From assembly GCF_905475345.1 (NCBI RefSeq), contig NC_066592.1:6067501-6131500 (forward strand): 64,000 nucleotides of DNA. The letters run 5' to 3'. Numbering within the stretch: the stretch's first letter is position 1; each line of letters opens with the position of its first letter. Under the pieces are notes generated by a model. That model had not been told where the DNA came from. It saw only the letters and a list, made by a program, of their open reading frames with translations, and did no database searches. This DNA is from Vespula vulgaris. Taxonomy: Eukaryota; Arthropoda; Insecta; Hymenoptera; Vespidae. A program made the position numbers and the translations under genes. Of this stretch, positions 12,201-24,961 are shown in pieces.

Positions 12201-14096
12201 AGAACAATTAATAGGTATTATATATGTGTGTGTGTGTGTTTTCCCAAGTACGTAAGTACGTATATCAAGTTTAGAATATAGTTCGGATCAAAAAAGTGGT
12301 CTATTATTTCGCTATATCTTAGAATCGTAAAAGCTCGTTCATGCTAATTAGCCGACGTTGTATGTTCGAAATCGAGGAGAGGTAGGATGTAGGTATATTA
12401 TACGTATATAATTAATCGTTGAGAAGAGTCCCAAAGGATTAAAAGTCTTATGGTAAGTGGAATTAATCGTTCTACGTTGTTTTGAGGAGCTTGTAGTTGG
12501 AGATTGTAATTGAGACTTGCAAGGTGACTTGCTTTCGATTAATAATATTCGAGGATCCGCATACGTGACTTTACTCTGTTTCGAGGCTTATGCGAAGGTT
12601 CGACGTAATTACTGGCTTAGCCATTATTAAATACAAGTTCGCTCACGGATCCATTATCATAGACACGATTACATCTTCCTCGATTTGACGTAATTGATTT
12701 TGTATTATATTTAAAAGCTCTTCGCTAAATTTTGTACGAAGCAAAGTGTGTGAGCTCAGTGACAAGTGTAGACATAATATAAGTTTGTGTAGATTATACC
12801 TCACAATTTAACAATCGGCTTAGTGCGTTAGAGTATTAATGTTAGTAGACTGAACTCCATACTCCTCGGTTTTCCGAGATATTTATATACCGGCTTTTAC
12901 GAATTTTTCAAGAAGCATTATTTTCTTTGAAACGGAGAGAACGAAAAAAAGAAAAAGAGAAAAAAAATCGTATCGAAAAATGCCACTTCTTTTTGTTCTT
13001 CGAGAATAATTCGTACATAAAGGAAAAGGTCTTTTCAAAATTTAAAAAAAAGCCGACTCCATGTTTGAACCTTCGTCTTTGAAATAAAATCTTGTTCATC
13101 GAAATCGGTCAAGTATTACCCCTGATTTCTTTGCTGGTGTAAACCATTATAAAAGCATAGGTAGTGAACGGTTTTAACGAATAATGATTTTTGTTAAAAT
13201 TATTACGACCGAAATTAATATGGCTATAATAATAACCATTTTGTTATCATAATAATAATAACAATAATAATAATAATATAATAATAACATTATTATTATG
13301 TATTACATATTATATTATAACAATAATATTATTATTATCATTATTCGCGAAAGACATTGGAATCGAAACTTTTCTCAAAGGTCGGACGTTTTATATTTCC
13401 TCACGGTATCAATTGGTTTCGAACTTTTCTCCTTTTACATCTACCTCTATTTTTCCCTTTTTACCTTTCTTTTTCTCGCAGAAATAAGAAGCGAGGCGCG
13501 CGGAATTGAGTTTAACGTGAAGTTCTTTGATATTCTCCAACCGAAGGCGTCTTTTCTCGCAAATTCTTTTTCCTCCAAGACGCATCGTCAAAGGTGCCTC
13601 GTATGTGCGCGCTCGGGCACACGCGAGCGCATCAAAATCTTTGTACATATAGATATATTTATCTACTCTCTTCGAGGGAACTGAATATCGAAAGTTTAAG
13701 GAGTTCCCTTTATCGTATCGATTCGATTATTCTACGAGATTCGATTTTGTCGATAACGTTAACAACGATGACGAATATCTAATACATCTTTTCTTTTTCC
13801 CTCTCTGTACTCTCTCGTTCTCATTTTATTTCCATGGGAATCCGTATAGAGAAAACAAGGATATATTAAAACCTAATACAAATATAATAGAACGTTAAAA
13901 AGTAATGTATCCTTGAAGAAAAATCTTTCGTAGTCTACGATAACGATAACGTTTCCTTGTTATCACGAAGGTAGTAGATATTACTCTCGAAATTCAATAT
14001 CGACCTGATTTGACTCTTCGTTCTTTTTTTTCTTCTTCTTCTTTTCTTTTTTCTTCTTTTCATTCTTTTCTTTTTCTTTTTGTTTTCACCCAACAG
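7477..14096. other. Presumed long intron
   Basis: T-rich start (7500-7760) typical of the beginning of an intron, then A+T-rich sequence with GA tracts at 8707-8764, 9252-9274 and 11873-11892, and a TAA-rich stretch at 13245-13340. A frame opening at a good acceptor (tttctatttctag, AG at about 8432) runs 32 codons to a stop at 8533-8535, but it has no other support. The segment 10880-11080 is less repetitive and could be a regulatory element; I see no defined sites I would name there. Confidence 0.5.
8707..8764. repeat. (GA)n microsatellite
   Basis: Clean GA dinucleotide run of about 58 bp. Confidence 0.95.
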
Positions 14097-14250
14097 GAAG
14101 AAATTTGCATGTTTCGTTCGCCGTTGCAACATCAACAGTAGCAGCATTGCAGCAACGGTGGCTCGCCTGTTCCATCGCAATACCCCTGGCTGGCTGACAC
14201 GGTCTGTTGTTGTGCCACTCCCATCTCCGACTAGAGCTTCCACTTCCTAG
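14097..14250 (+). CDS. Terminal or cassette exon candidate
   Basis: A 60-base C/T tract ends in a strong acceptor (ttttcacccaacag, AG at 14095-14096). The next 153 bases are GC-rich and open for 50 codons (after one leading base) up to a TAG at 14248-14250; a second frame is open for about 31 codons. A donor-like word (cta|gtaagg) follows at 14257. The encoded stretch contains a Ser/Ala-rich segment and two basic patches but no domain I recognise. The trinucleotide cag/gca-rich middle (14134-14158) may itself be simple-sequence derived. It could be a non-coding exon. Acceptor and openness are seen; coding status is inferred. Confidence 0.27.
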
Positions 14251-14542
14251 TTTCTAGTAAGGGCCGCAAGGCAGCCATCCATGGTTGTAGCTTCGTCTTT
14301 CTTTACTTCTTTTCCCACATAAACATATATACTTATATAAACAGGTGGACGTTTGGATACGCCCACATACACTCCCACACACACGCACACAAACGTAGGT
14401 ATATTTCCCTCGCCTATGGCTATACTTGGAGCTTATTCGCTATAGAATATATATAAAGCTGAATAAACCATGCTACCTAGTCTCGAGTTCAACGTTTCGA
14501 AGTTGTTGTATCTTATTTTTCTTTCTTTTTCTTTCTCTCTCC

Positions 14543-14576
<34 letters not shown>
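14543..14576. repeat. (GTCT)n microsatellite
   Basis: Eight near-perfect GTCT tetranucleotide copies. Confidence 0.93.
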
Positions 14577-17500
14577 TTTTCTTCTGGCTCGAATGATATA
14601 TCTACGTAAATATCCCTTACGAAAGAAACACTACCTCGAGCCTAGTCTTCTTGTTTCCTATTTACACCTGAATTATTTGTTCCTTAAGGTGGTACTTTAA
14701 AACGAGCTAAGAAAATGGATACTTCTTTCGAGTTTATGTATTTTTACGAGTACAAGAATTTGCTAAGGAATTTCTGGTGTTTGTTCTCGTAATGTGAGAA
14801 AGAAAAAGAGAGAGAGAGAGAGAAAAAGTAGATCCATACTCACGTAAAAAGAGGTCAAAATTTTCAGGGAAAAAAACTTGACATTTTACGAAGAGGCAAA
14901 ACGATATATGTACATACCAGAAGAAAGAGAAAATATAATAGTGTCGTATGTAAACGGGCTAATGTATGTGCATAAAAATGTCCGAAAAATATATTGTACA
15001 GACTTTTGGACCAGACGACGACGGAAAAAGGAAACAATAGATAGTAGTGGAAAATCGGTGCTACGATAAAATAATAAGAGACAAAGGTGGTTCAATATTG
15101 TTCGCTAGATATCGATGAAGAATACAGTTTTTAAAAGCACAGATACGCATCCGCCATTTTCCTGTTTTCTTTCTCTTCATTTCTCTCTCTCTCTTTCTCT
15201 CTCTCTCTCTTTTCCTCACTCTGGTGATCGAGTTGAGTTCATGAAAAGATATGTTCGATTGGAAAACATTGCATCGTAAAAGTGTAGAAGATATGAACGA
15301 AAATCGAAAGGTTTATCAGTGAAATTTTAAAAAGCAATGAGAAATAAAATGTAGCAAACGAACGAACGGATTATTTGCGAATTAATTTAATTTAAAAAAT
15401 GATTATAACAACAATTTCCGCGAATTTTCATGTTCTCATTGCAATTACCAATGATTGCATAAAATGTCCAATGGGACATACCACGAATTAATTTTAGAGA
15501 ACGACCGATTAGTCTTTGGCTTTGCCGCGAAACGACCACGAAATAATCAGAATAAGCGTTCGCTTCATCTTTTCATGCTACGCAAATGAGAATCGTTGGA
15601 TTATTAACATTTCGAGAAAATTATACTTTGATTTTCCGAGCTATTATTACGAATAACTTTTCTCTCGAGACGGATTTCCTTTTTCGAAGGGAAATCTATC
15701 GAGATTTTCTTTCTTTCCTTTCTTCTTTTTTCCTTTTTTTTTCCTTTTTTCTCTCTTCTTCTTCTTCTGCATCTTCATCTTCGTCATCGTCTTTCGCACA
15801 ATATCTGTATTTATGGAAGTTTCATTTTAATTTTTTGGATATCAGTGTTGTTTGAAGAAGAAAAAGAAAAAGAAAAAGAAGAAGAAGAAAGAAATGATAA
15901 ATTCCATCGAATATTCGATTCGATCAGCCAAATCGATGGCAAATGTAATCGAAGTTTCTTCGCGATGATGGTAACATATGGTATCTACATTAAGATCGAT
16001 TACAATCGTAAAACTAAACTTCGTGGCTGTTATTCAGGAAAACTTCTTTCGAACTTATCCGAATATCCTGATGGTTTATAGAATAATAATATCCATGTAA
16101 GAGGAACCTTATTGGTTTTTGGGAATAATTTTCTATATTTTAACGGAGTTAGTTTTGTCATTCTCGAATTTAATAGGCATAGAAAACTTCATAGTCTTCT
16201 TTGATACTTAGTCATCGTTATTTGCATAAGTTTCAGCGCGGACTTAGTGAAAAGAAAAATTCTTAAAGGTTTTCTCTGGAACGAGAGAATGAGAGAAAGA
16301 GAGAAGAAAGATAAAACATCGTAGCATGATTTTTGGATCTTCCAATAAATTTTTCGAAATTTTCTTCATATCAATAACGTCGATAAAAACCACATGAGCA
16401 GGAAAGTTGAGCTCGATCGAGCAGAGATATTCCAGATGCATCGAAAATTCACTAGGATAGTAGACTGACATGAAAGGTGCAAAAGAGGAAAATAAAAGGA
16501 GGATTTATTGAAAATTCTTCCACGAGAAAAAGAGCTATGATCTTATATATCTTCTTCCTTTTTCTTTCGCGTTATTTACCACGTTCTTGACCTCGCTTCT
16601 GAAAGAAATCTCTTGTGAGTTATCTCGAAAAGGAGTGAGTAATAAGAAGCAATGAAAGAAGATAAGTTGTAACTGGGAGAACGACAAAATATAGTGTTAG
16701 GTCGTTAATGATCTTAAGTAGAAGTTTTTCGTTTAAAAAGTTTGTATACATAATCGTAGGTGTCTCTTTGATATCAAGCTACAATTTTCTATAATTACGA
16801 TGCAAAGTATTTTAAACGATAAGATTTTGAAAATTCTCTAGCAATTATCGCGTTAGTGAATTTAAAACAGATCGAGAATAATTATTTACCAGATACTTAC
16901 GCGATGTATAAATTTTATCATAAATTGACTACTCATTTACAATTGTAATGCATTGTCGTGATTTTATAAAAAATTTTGATAACATTTTGTACGAAAAAAA
17001 TAATTTCTTTCGATTTTTTCTCTTTCCTCTTTTTTTTTTTTGGAAAAAAAGGAGAAAAAAACCGAATAAATCCGTGGATTAACATACGAACGAGCTAGCA
17101 CGTTAGGAAGAAATTTAAAAAAGTAAAAAATTTTTCATGCAACGTTGACTTCGATCGATTTGTTTAATAAGCGATTTTATTCCAACACGAGAGAAAGATC
17201 TAATGGTTCACGGAATATGGTTAATTACGTGGAAATGGCCATCTCACGATCGTTCGTAACGTTATTGCGTGCATCCGAGCGTATATTCTCACATAGAAAG
17301 TCATTTTAATAAACGAATCTCGCGCGGTTATGTTGCCACCAATCATAGAGAGACGTTTCATTGCGCAGATCGAGTTTCCACGGTAATGCTAGTGTCCGGT
17401 TTCGCGGACAACAATGATGTTCGTGCTTTTGACAAGTCGATCGTTTGAAAACGTCCAACGAGAGAGAAATCGATTACTCGAGTTCGAGCTTTCTTGTCGT

Positions 17501-17657
17501 TTCGAAGACTCTTCGAAGCGAATCGAGTTTCATCGTTCGCGAAATGAAGTCGACCGTGGCGACTCGTTTCCGATCGAATCGATCGTTGTTACGTACGCGA
17601 AACTATTTCGCTTGGTGACAATAAAGTGTTCGGTGTAAAACGTGTTCGAATATTGTA

Positions 17658-17728
17658 ACGAACGGATGAACGGATGAACGGATGAACGAATGAACGAAGG
17701 AAGGAAGGAACGAACGAACGAATGAACA
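17658..17728. repeat. GGAT/GAAC tetranucleotide repeat
   Basis: Short tandem array of gaac, ggat and gaat tetramers, passing into gaag and gaac tetramers. Confidence 0.85.
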
Positions 17729-18138
17729 GATAAAATTATTTTCAACGAATAGAGTTAACGTCGAGGCGATCGAATTTTTCAAGTAATTGCTTTTTTTAAA
17801 TATCATTTTATCGAATGAGAATATTCTAGGCTGTGTTGCACTATGAATTTCCCTTTTTGCGGGAATGGCGAGAGTAATTTTATTTACGGTTAACCTTATC
17901 CACGGTGAGGAGGAAAAATCGAAGCGAGAGAGTATGGCCGAGAGAGAACAGGGCTGTGACGTCGTTCTCATCGTCCATCGACGTTTAATAGTAATTATTA
18001 AAATAAAATCGTGCGGGACTCGTGGGTTTCGTGAGAGGATCGATCGATAGGACGAAACTCTCAGGACTTGAGCGTAACGTAATTGTTGCAGAACTTTGAT
18101 CATAAAATAATAAAACATTTATATGTTTTATCGTAGAA

Positions 18139-18149
18139 CATACACATAC

Positions 18150-18183
<34 letters not shown>

Positions 18184-18184
18184 C
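18139..18184. repeat. (CATA)n/(TA)n microsatellite
   Basis: Compound repeat: about five cata units followed by a TA run. Confidence 0.92.
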
Positions 18185-19139
18185 CACACAGAGACACACA
18201 CATACATACAGACATATATGTATATATATACAGCTTTTTTCATCGTATAAGTCTATAGATATGGATCCGTTTTCGCCTCGACCGTGATAACATTTTCTTT
18301 TCTCTTTTCCTCGCACGTGCAACTTTAGAAGGCAATAAAGAAGAACGATTCCCTTCCGAGCGTAACTGCACGGCTCATTCCCGGATATACTTCGTCCCAA
18401 GGAATCGAAGTTATGGATAACCGAGAGAGAGAAAAAGAGAGAAAGTAGAAAAAGAGAAAGAAATAGGAAAGGACAAGGACAACTGATTGGATTTTCTCTC
18501 TTTTCTTCCACCTCTTTCTTTTTCTTTCAACCTTTTTATATTCCTCTCGCCCTTTTTCGGTATCGTAGAAAAAGAAAAATCCTCGAAAATCGTGACTGGA
18601 GGACTAGAGAGATAAGAGATACGTGTGTATCTTTAAGAAATTGTCGAGAAAACGATGTAAAATGAAACGTAAAACATTTTCGAGTACTTTAAGTTAATGT
18701 ATTCCTACGTAACGAAATGAATCGATAGAACGATCATCGTTTTTGTCGTTCCCGGGTAATAAAGCGTAATTTATCAGTGATCAAATTGTTTTGCACTTTT
18801 ATCTTTATTTTCTTTTTATTCAGGAACGAGAAAGAAAACATTGTCTCTCGTACTCTCGAGGATTCTAATGTCGCGCGAATTAAACTCGAAAAGAACGAAC
18901 TCCATTCAGGAATTAAGTTTAATTAACTGGAAGTTTAGTTTTCGTTGGACATTGTTAAGATATTAACAAAACAAGGGAAGAACTTGGGTGATGTAGCTGA
19001 ACGTATATATAATTTCATCGAGTTCGTTCAACGATGCTTATCGCAGAATTATTAAAAGTTTATATATAAATATTTCCTTTTCTATCGTTTAATTCATTAT
19101 TTCTTTGGAACTTCGGTTCAAGTGTCAATACGGTCCGAT

Positions 19140-19200
19140 CGGTTTATTGAATTTTTCCTCCGGTTTATTGAAATTTCCTACGGTTTATTGAAATATAACG
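19140..19200. repeat. Three-copy 20-bp tandem repeat
   Basis: Three consecutive copies of a 20-21 bp unit, each starting cggtttattgaa, at 19140, 19161 and 19181. They differ only in the last 8 bases. The minus-strand ORF at 19165-19416 terminates inside this array: its stop codon is read from the unit itself. Confidence 0.9.
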
Positions 19201-19416
19201 TAAAATAGTTTCGATATTCGTTAATTGCTCGGCCCACTCTAGCTTCCCTTTGTCGATATGGTCTAGCATGTGTAGTGCGTTATCAAAAGCATTCCTGCGT
19301 TCTATGGAATCCGTTGTGTTATTCGAAGCTCGTGAAATTACAATCCGGATGTCGTTTAGTTTCGAGAAAATGCGATTTCGTGGATCATTGATGATTAATC
19401 GAGCGAAGAAAGAACG
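19165..19416 (-). pseudogene. Orphan protein-like ORF fragment
   Basis: The non-repeat part of this minus-strand frame is 83 codons. Its composition is unlike the repeat-derived frames elsewhere: varied residues, alternating hydrophobic and charged positions, a Trp, and a probable helix near its C-terminus (LDHIDKGKLEWAEQLTNIET). The frame fades upstream into a CT repeat with no ATG and no acceptor, and ends in a 20-bp tandem repeat. That looks like a broken gene or transposon fragment and not an intact exon. I do not recognise the family. Alternatives are a real exon of an unknown minus-strand gene or chance. Confidence 0.3.
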
Positions 19417-19456
19417 ATAGAGATAGATAGATAAATTGATAGGTAGATAGATGAAT

Positions 19457-19458
<2 letters not shown>

Positions 19459-19498
<40 letters not shown>
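19459..19498. repeat. (GA)n microsatellite
   Basis: GA dinucleotide run of about 36-40 bp. Confidence 0.95.
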
Positions 19499-19502
<4 letters not shown>

Positions 19503-19741
19503 GGGTAAATAGAGAGAGCAAACGTGGAAGGACCCTTGAAGAGAACCAAGCTACTCTCCGTAAATTAATTTGCACCTTGGGCTACATGATCCTTGCATTT
19601 CATTATCGCTAACCTACAAAAGCTCTTTCGTGTCCGTGTACATGAGAGAACTCGAGTACCTACAAACTAAAGTTTTGTTCGACGTATAACATTTCGTTAC
19701 ATTTGTTTCGACTTATAAGAGTTAGAGAAAGAAAGGGAGAA

Positions 19742-19773
<32 letters not shown>

Positions 19774-19986
19774 TTTCACGAAAGATATCTCATAAAATAG
19801 AATTCTCCATTGACCTATCGAATAAGAAGATCGTAGAAATTCGAATTGGTAGTATTTGAAGTGTAGTGAAAAACGAGTAGTAGTCTTCGTTAAGAATTTA
19901 ATATCGCCCTTAGGGGAAAGAAAGAAATGATCCTTGGTTGGATGGATAGATCTACGAGCGTAAGAATCGTCTCGTTGTAAACTTAC

Positions 19987-20026
19987 GATTCGCGTGGGTG
20001 TTGCGCATTACGGAACGAAAGGGTAC
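19987..20026 (-). CDS. Candidate 40-nt exon, minus strand
   Basis: On the minus strand a striking pyrimidine tract of more than 40 bases (including a C6 run) leads to cattaaattgcag, then 40 bases, then a perfect donor, gtaagttt. The exon is open in two of three frames. One of these begins with two bases that complete a codon (entry phase 1), matching the exit phase of the minus-strand candidate at 37027-37137. The first bases after the AG are GTACCC, so the acceptor could alternatively act as a zero-length recursive site. It is too short for any domain. Splice signals are seen; the reading frame is inferred. Confidence 0.33.
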
Positions 20027-20283
20027 CTGCAATTTAATGCGGGGGGAAAAGGGAAAGGGAGAAGAGGCATAGGGAGAGGGGGATGAGAAACTAAGAGCAA
20101 CAAGTTCTCCTTGATTTATCGTTTTACATAAGTGCCTGTTCGTTCTCGTATAAAACTTAAAGTGGATTAAACGGGAATTACATTGTGTGGGACGATCATG
20201 GGAAAGGAAAAGATAGGCGAAGTCAAATTGATTAAATTCGATCATTCGTTAGCCGTTTTCCTTGACCGAAGAAACTTCTTCTT

Positions 20284-20318
<35 letters not shown>

Positions 20319-20340
20319 TTTTCTCTCTCTCTCTTTTTTT
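20284..20340. repeat. (CT)n microsatellite
   Basis: CT dinucleotide run passing into CTTT. Confidence 0.9.
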
Positions 20341-21537
20341 TCTATTTTTTTACTCGAAAGATTAACAACGACCGTTGACACAGAATTTCTTGGCAATCCT
20401 CCTTAATACGCACGCGAACGTTTTGTTCGTAGGAAGCAAAAACGAATGAATCGAGTTATCGTAAATAATGGAGGGACGTGTTCTTTTCTTTTTTCTCTCT
20501 ACTTTTTTTCTGCTTCTTTTTCTGCCTTTTTCTTTTTTTTCTTCTTTTTTTTTGGCGTGGGAGGGATCGATTTAAACGTTTGATCGCTCAACGGGCGACA
20601 ATCCCCTCGTTCTCGTAGTCGTTCGTCGCAATGAATTGTCGGGTTTTCTTGTGTTCTCGTGCCAAAAGTGGCGCCGAAAGGACGCCAATGTGTGACAGTG
20701 TCAAAGGCTAATGGAGCAGTAAACGATAACCGTAACGGAGTTTATGAAGTTTCCTTCATTTTTCTCAATTGCGGAGTCGAGTCAATTTTTTATTAGAAGT
20801 AATCTTCATTTTCTCTATCTTTTTTCCTTCCTTTCTTTTCTCTCTCTCTCTCTCTTTTCGCATTATTCAACGTTAAAAAGTATTTTCTAATTATCCTCGA
20901 ATATATCCAATCGATGTACAAAAATTTTTCCATTAGAAATTTTTTTAATCATAGCAAATATATACGCATGCCGGTAAAAATAATATCTATTTTAATTTCG
21001 TTTTAAGAGCTAACAAACGTATTATATTTTAAATTGTGCTTTATCTTATCGTCGGTAATTTTTCAACGTTAATCATAATTCGCACAGCCAGTAGTCTAAT
21101 CCAGATGAATAATGAAATCGTTTATATGTATAATTGTGGTATACCATTGGTTCGCTTCGTGGAAAATAAGAGAATATACTGGCTTGTACGTTTTAATAAG
21201 CTGAAGGGGAAAAACGAAATGGGGAAAACTCGAATGACGCGTTTGCAAAGTGTTAACCTTTTCTCAGAAAATGAGTCCTCTCTTTTCCATCGTGTTAATT
21301 AATTTCATTAGTTGAGGGAAAAAAAAGGTTGAGGCTTGGCTTACGATTGCATGATCTCGTCGTGCACGTAGATACGTAAATACAGATATAGACATAAATA
21401 ATGAGATACAATGTAAAATGCAGAAACAAAAACAAAAAAAGAATCATAAAATATTTTGCAATAAAATTCTCTACCTCTCTTTTTCTCTCTCTCTCTCTCC
21501 CTTTCTCCATCTATCCATCTCTGTCTTATTTCTTCAG

Positions 21538-21672
21538 ATCAACGAAACAGTCCATGAAAAATGTAATCACAAAATTCATAGATGTAGAGGAAGGTCATTT
21601 CGGTTTAACGTAGATAAAAGTATCTCTTTTCTGGGGCCATTTCTCTCAGGGAGAAAAGGCGGCTTTCTTTGA
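21538..21672 (+). CDS. Weak terminal-exon candidate
   Basis: A roughly 55-base pyrimidine tract ends in an excellent acceptor (tatttcttcag). The following frame is open 44 codons to a TGA at 21670-21672 and starts I-N-E-T-V-H-E-K-C-N. A second frame is open 24 codons. No polyadenylation signal is obvious just downstream and no domain is recognised. Similar acceptor-anchored frames recur often in this window, so chance is a serious alternative. Confidence 0.2.
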   Translation: MNETVHEKCNHKIHRCRGRSFRFNVDKSISFLGPFLSGRKGGFL

Positions 21673-22399
21673 AATTGCAGTTTTCTACTTTGAAATACCT
21701 CGTGCATTAGATTTTTCCCTCTTTTCCAAGAGCTCTTCGAGCTCTGAGTATTTTATTGCTATGGGAGATAACGTAAGACTACTATTTTAAATCCTACCAA
21801 GCTTTTAGGCATAAAAGCTTTGCTAAAGGAAATGTTGGGAACGTTAAAGGGTTCTGACGACCTGGACGTTGCAAAAAATGAAAGAAAAAACGAGTCAGAG
21901 AGAGAGAGAGAAAGAGAAGGAGAAGAAGTAGAAGAAGAAGAAGAAGAAAAGAGAAGGAAAGAAAGGAAATTGGAGAATTAACTCGTCTCCGTAGCAATTA
22001 CTTGCCGAGTTTTCCGCGAAAAGCTCGTGGAAAAGTGTCGGCGAATGAATTCCCTGGACGTTGTTGCAGCTGGATACCTTTAAAGGCGACGCTTTATTAG
22101 ACCACGTCAGAGTCTTTCCTATCACAAGCCTATACATCACGCCCTAGCGGCAAATAATCCTGTTCTTTTCATATATATTCCAGTTGAAGTTCGATGAATT
22201 ATTCATGTTCCACGTATTCTGCTAGGCGACGACTCTCTCGCGAAGTTTCAAATCTTTCCCTCTAACGTCTCACCTACCATTTCTTTTCCTTACTCCTAAG
22301 AGTACTTCCGTGACCATTTGAAAAATCGTGAGATACGAGAGGTCGAGGATTTAAATACAAATTTTCTCTAGGATCATTCTGGCTATGTAGGTATAATAT

Positions 22400-22447
22400 T
22401 TCTTTCTTTCTTTCTTTTTTTTTTTTCTTTCCTTCTTTCTTTCTTTC
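22400..22447. repeat. (CTTT)n microsatellite
   Basis: Imperfect CTTT/T-rich tract of about 48 bp. Confidence 0.9.
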
Positions 22448-23456
22448 GGTGAAATATCGAATAATAAATTCACAAATAATGAAAAATAACAAGCGTTGCA
22501 ACAAGCTTGTCGGTTTCTTTTAAATAAGATAGTAGTATAATTTATTATAGAACGTAATGAGGGAGGAAAAAGATGCGTTGTGAAAGAAAGAAATTTTCTT
22601 TTTTTTTCTTTTTTTTTTCCTTTTAGCGAGCGTTCGTAACGTTCGTTTCATGGGAATATGTAAGAAGGAAAAAGTGGATCAGATGGTATAGACAACGTTT
22701 ATACACGAGCCTAAAGCTGCACGGCCTAAAGCATCAGCACAGTGGTTTCGAAGCAACGCGGCCCACCTGTTGCTAGGCCTACGTCACTCGTAAGCGAGAG
22801 ATCTCTCGCCTTTCGAGAGAATTTTCAACATAGCTTACTTAAATATTCGTCCCCGAGTAAAAAAGTAGTCACATCGATTTATCTTGGAAACATCGAGTTA
22901 TCTCCTTTTGTGTATTATCGGTTACCAGGGAATAAAAAGTCCTTGGGATGAACTTAAAACTGTGTAAATCTTGTTGATCTCAAGCAGATGTGTCTACGAG
23001 TGACAGTTTCCAATAGTTTTTTTTTCCTTTTTTCTCTTCCTCCCCTCTCTCTCTCTCTCTCTCTCTTTCTCTCTTTTTCTCTTTCTATCTCTCTTTTGGT
23101 TTTTTTCTGTTCCTCTTTTTATTATCGACTTCATTCGCCTTTCTTTGATTCTTTTACCTTGCAATTGTCTTGAGATACTTTCTTTATCGAGTTTCATTTC
23201 CAAGGTCGTCCAATTATCTTTTTCCCTCTTCGAAATATCGTTCAATCTCATTTCAGTCGGACACGATCAATTTCAAATTTTCTTTTAATCCTGCGAATGA
23301 TTTCTCCGAGCGAGATGTTTTATCTTTATCGAGAAAGTACTTTCTCGATTTTTATTTTTGAATTACACGTTACATCTTGCAAAGAATCTAGGACAATAAC
23401 GTCCTTGGCTTTGTTGTAAGTTCTAATAACTTTGTTAGAATTTAATACATCATAGA

Positions 23457-23458
<2 letters not shown>

Positions 23459-23497
<39 letters not shown>
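23459..23497. repeat. (GA)n microsatellite
   Basis: GA dinucleotide run of about 39 bp. Confidence 0.95.
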
Positions 23498-23499
<2 letters not shown>

Positions 23500-24616
23500 T
23501 CATGCTACTTCGTTCGAAAATCTCTTCTCTAGCTAGGAAAACGGATTTTGTAAATATTTCAAGGGATTTTCGATGAGCTTTTACCACATCTGTTCGAACG
23601 AAGGTCATATAAAATCTATAAAAGGATATGGCAATAAGATAATTAGAAACAAGAAGATGATATTTGTCCGTTAGTTCGAACCGTTCGACGGATGAAAAGC
23701 AATTGTGGTATCCAATTTAAATGATAATTCACTATACGACCGATAAATCGATACTCGCTACCGAACCAAAGTTATAATCACGAGAGTGTAAGCGTGAATT
23801 CTGAATTGAACCTTTGAAGATTCATAATGAAGGTTTATAGTTTCACGTAGAAACTTCATTATCGTTTTAATATAAACGTAGTATAATGATGATGATGATC
23901 GTAAGGGAAAACCGTGGCATGAGAATTCGATCCTAAAAACAAAATCCTTTCTTGTTACCGTCGAGAATGAAGAGCGGAAAATTTTATGGTATTTTCTCGT
24001 AGATCCTACGTAGATCCCGACGTAGATCCTAACGTAGACGTCTCATATAAATGACATAATAAAAAACTTTTCAGGGCCGATGATGAGAATTTTCGGCGAG
24101 ACTTTACGATACTAAAGTTAGTCTTTGTACTATATCACCGGCCCGCCCATTTCCCAAAACATTTAATACACCAACAATCGCCGACTCGCTTTACGATTGT
24201 AGTTTTATACCCGAATAAAACGTGTCCCAGTTGTAAATTAATTTTCTGCTTCCACTCGTTCGCATTATTTTGGAACGATGAAAAGCAAAAAAAGAAAAGA
24301 GGAGAAGAAAATATATAAAAGAAAAAAAGAGAAAAGAGAAAAGAAAAAAGAAAGAAGCTATTTCCACGGTCGCAATCGATGAAAATTTCATGCCTTTGAA
24401 TTTCTCGACGTAGTTCTCTTTGGGAAAAACTAATCGAAGGTAAAGTTTGGCGGTACAAAACCGATAATCGAGAAAAGAAAACGTGAAGTTGCAGCGGGCA
24501 AAAAAACTGTGAGTAAAGCTGGAACGAAAATGGAATGAAGGAAAATGAGGTGGGTTTTTAAATCTGTATGCGATGGTATTTGTTGTATGTAGGGAATATA
24601 AAAAGATTCAGCATAT

Positions 24617-24618
<2 letters not shown>

Positions 24619-24684
<66 letters not shown>
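24619..24684. repeat. (GA)n microsatellite
   Basis: Clean GA run of about 60 bp ending in gaaagag. Confidence 0.95.
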
Positions 24685-24685
<1 letters not shown>

Positions 24686-24961
24686 AATAATTGCTTTCGC
24701 ATGGAATAACAATTTGTGCTAAATGAAAAGAAAAAAAAAAGAAAAAAAGAAAAAACGAACAAAATAAGAAGAAAAAGTGAAATTAGTTGGATGCAAAGAG
24801 AAAGACATGTAATGTCGATAAGTTTCGTGAGAGGAATACAATTTTCACGTTTAACGTTTTATAAAAATAAACTGATCGAATAGATTTCATCGTCGATACA
24901 ATCGTTGAATGTAACGATCTGTCAATTTGTACTACTCTTTAAACGCATCGTTTTCTTACAG

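Larger units (their letters stand above)
14257..19139. other. Presumed intron, simple repeats only
   Basis: A+T-rich DNA with CT tracts (15180-15215), a T/A-rich imperfect inverted pair near 17010-17062, a tetranucleotide repeat at 17658-17728 and a CATA/TA tract at 18139-18184. An ATG frame at 17414 is open for 74 codons in a CpG-rich patch (17210-17640), but it lacks splice signals or a recognisable domain and its Ser/Arg/Glu bias simply reflects 'tcg/cga/gaa' words. Confidence 0.45.
19417..24961. other. Presumed intron with CT/GA tracts
   Basis: Mostly A+T-rich DNA with pyrimidine tracts at 20284-20340, 21480-21500, 22400-22447 and 23040-23095. It contains one short minus-strand exon candidate (19987-20026) and one plus-strand terminal-exon candidate (21538-21672). 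A GC-richer patch at 22725-22960 holds a 69-codon frame without ATG and without a pyrimidine-rich acceptor; I leave it uncalled. Confidence 0.45.

Noticed and set aside
15586..15855. 89-codon plus-strand ORF
   Set aside because: Second half is T/C-rich low complexity; no splice context or start support beyond an ATG.
16990..17062. Possible long hairpin formed by T/C-rich and A/G-rich runs
   Set aside because: Arms are homopolymer-like and pair only with many gaps; expected in such composition.
17414..17638. 74-codon plus-strand ATG frame
   Set aside because: Ser/Arg/Glu bias reflects tcg/cga/gaa words; no splice sites, promoter or family.
22742..22951. 69-codon frame in a GC-rich patch
   Set aside because: No ATG, and the AG before it lacks a pyrimidine tract.
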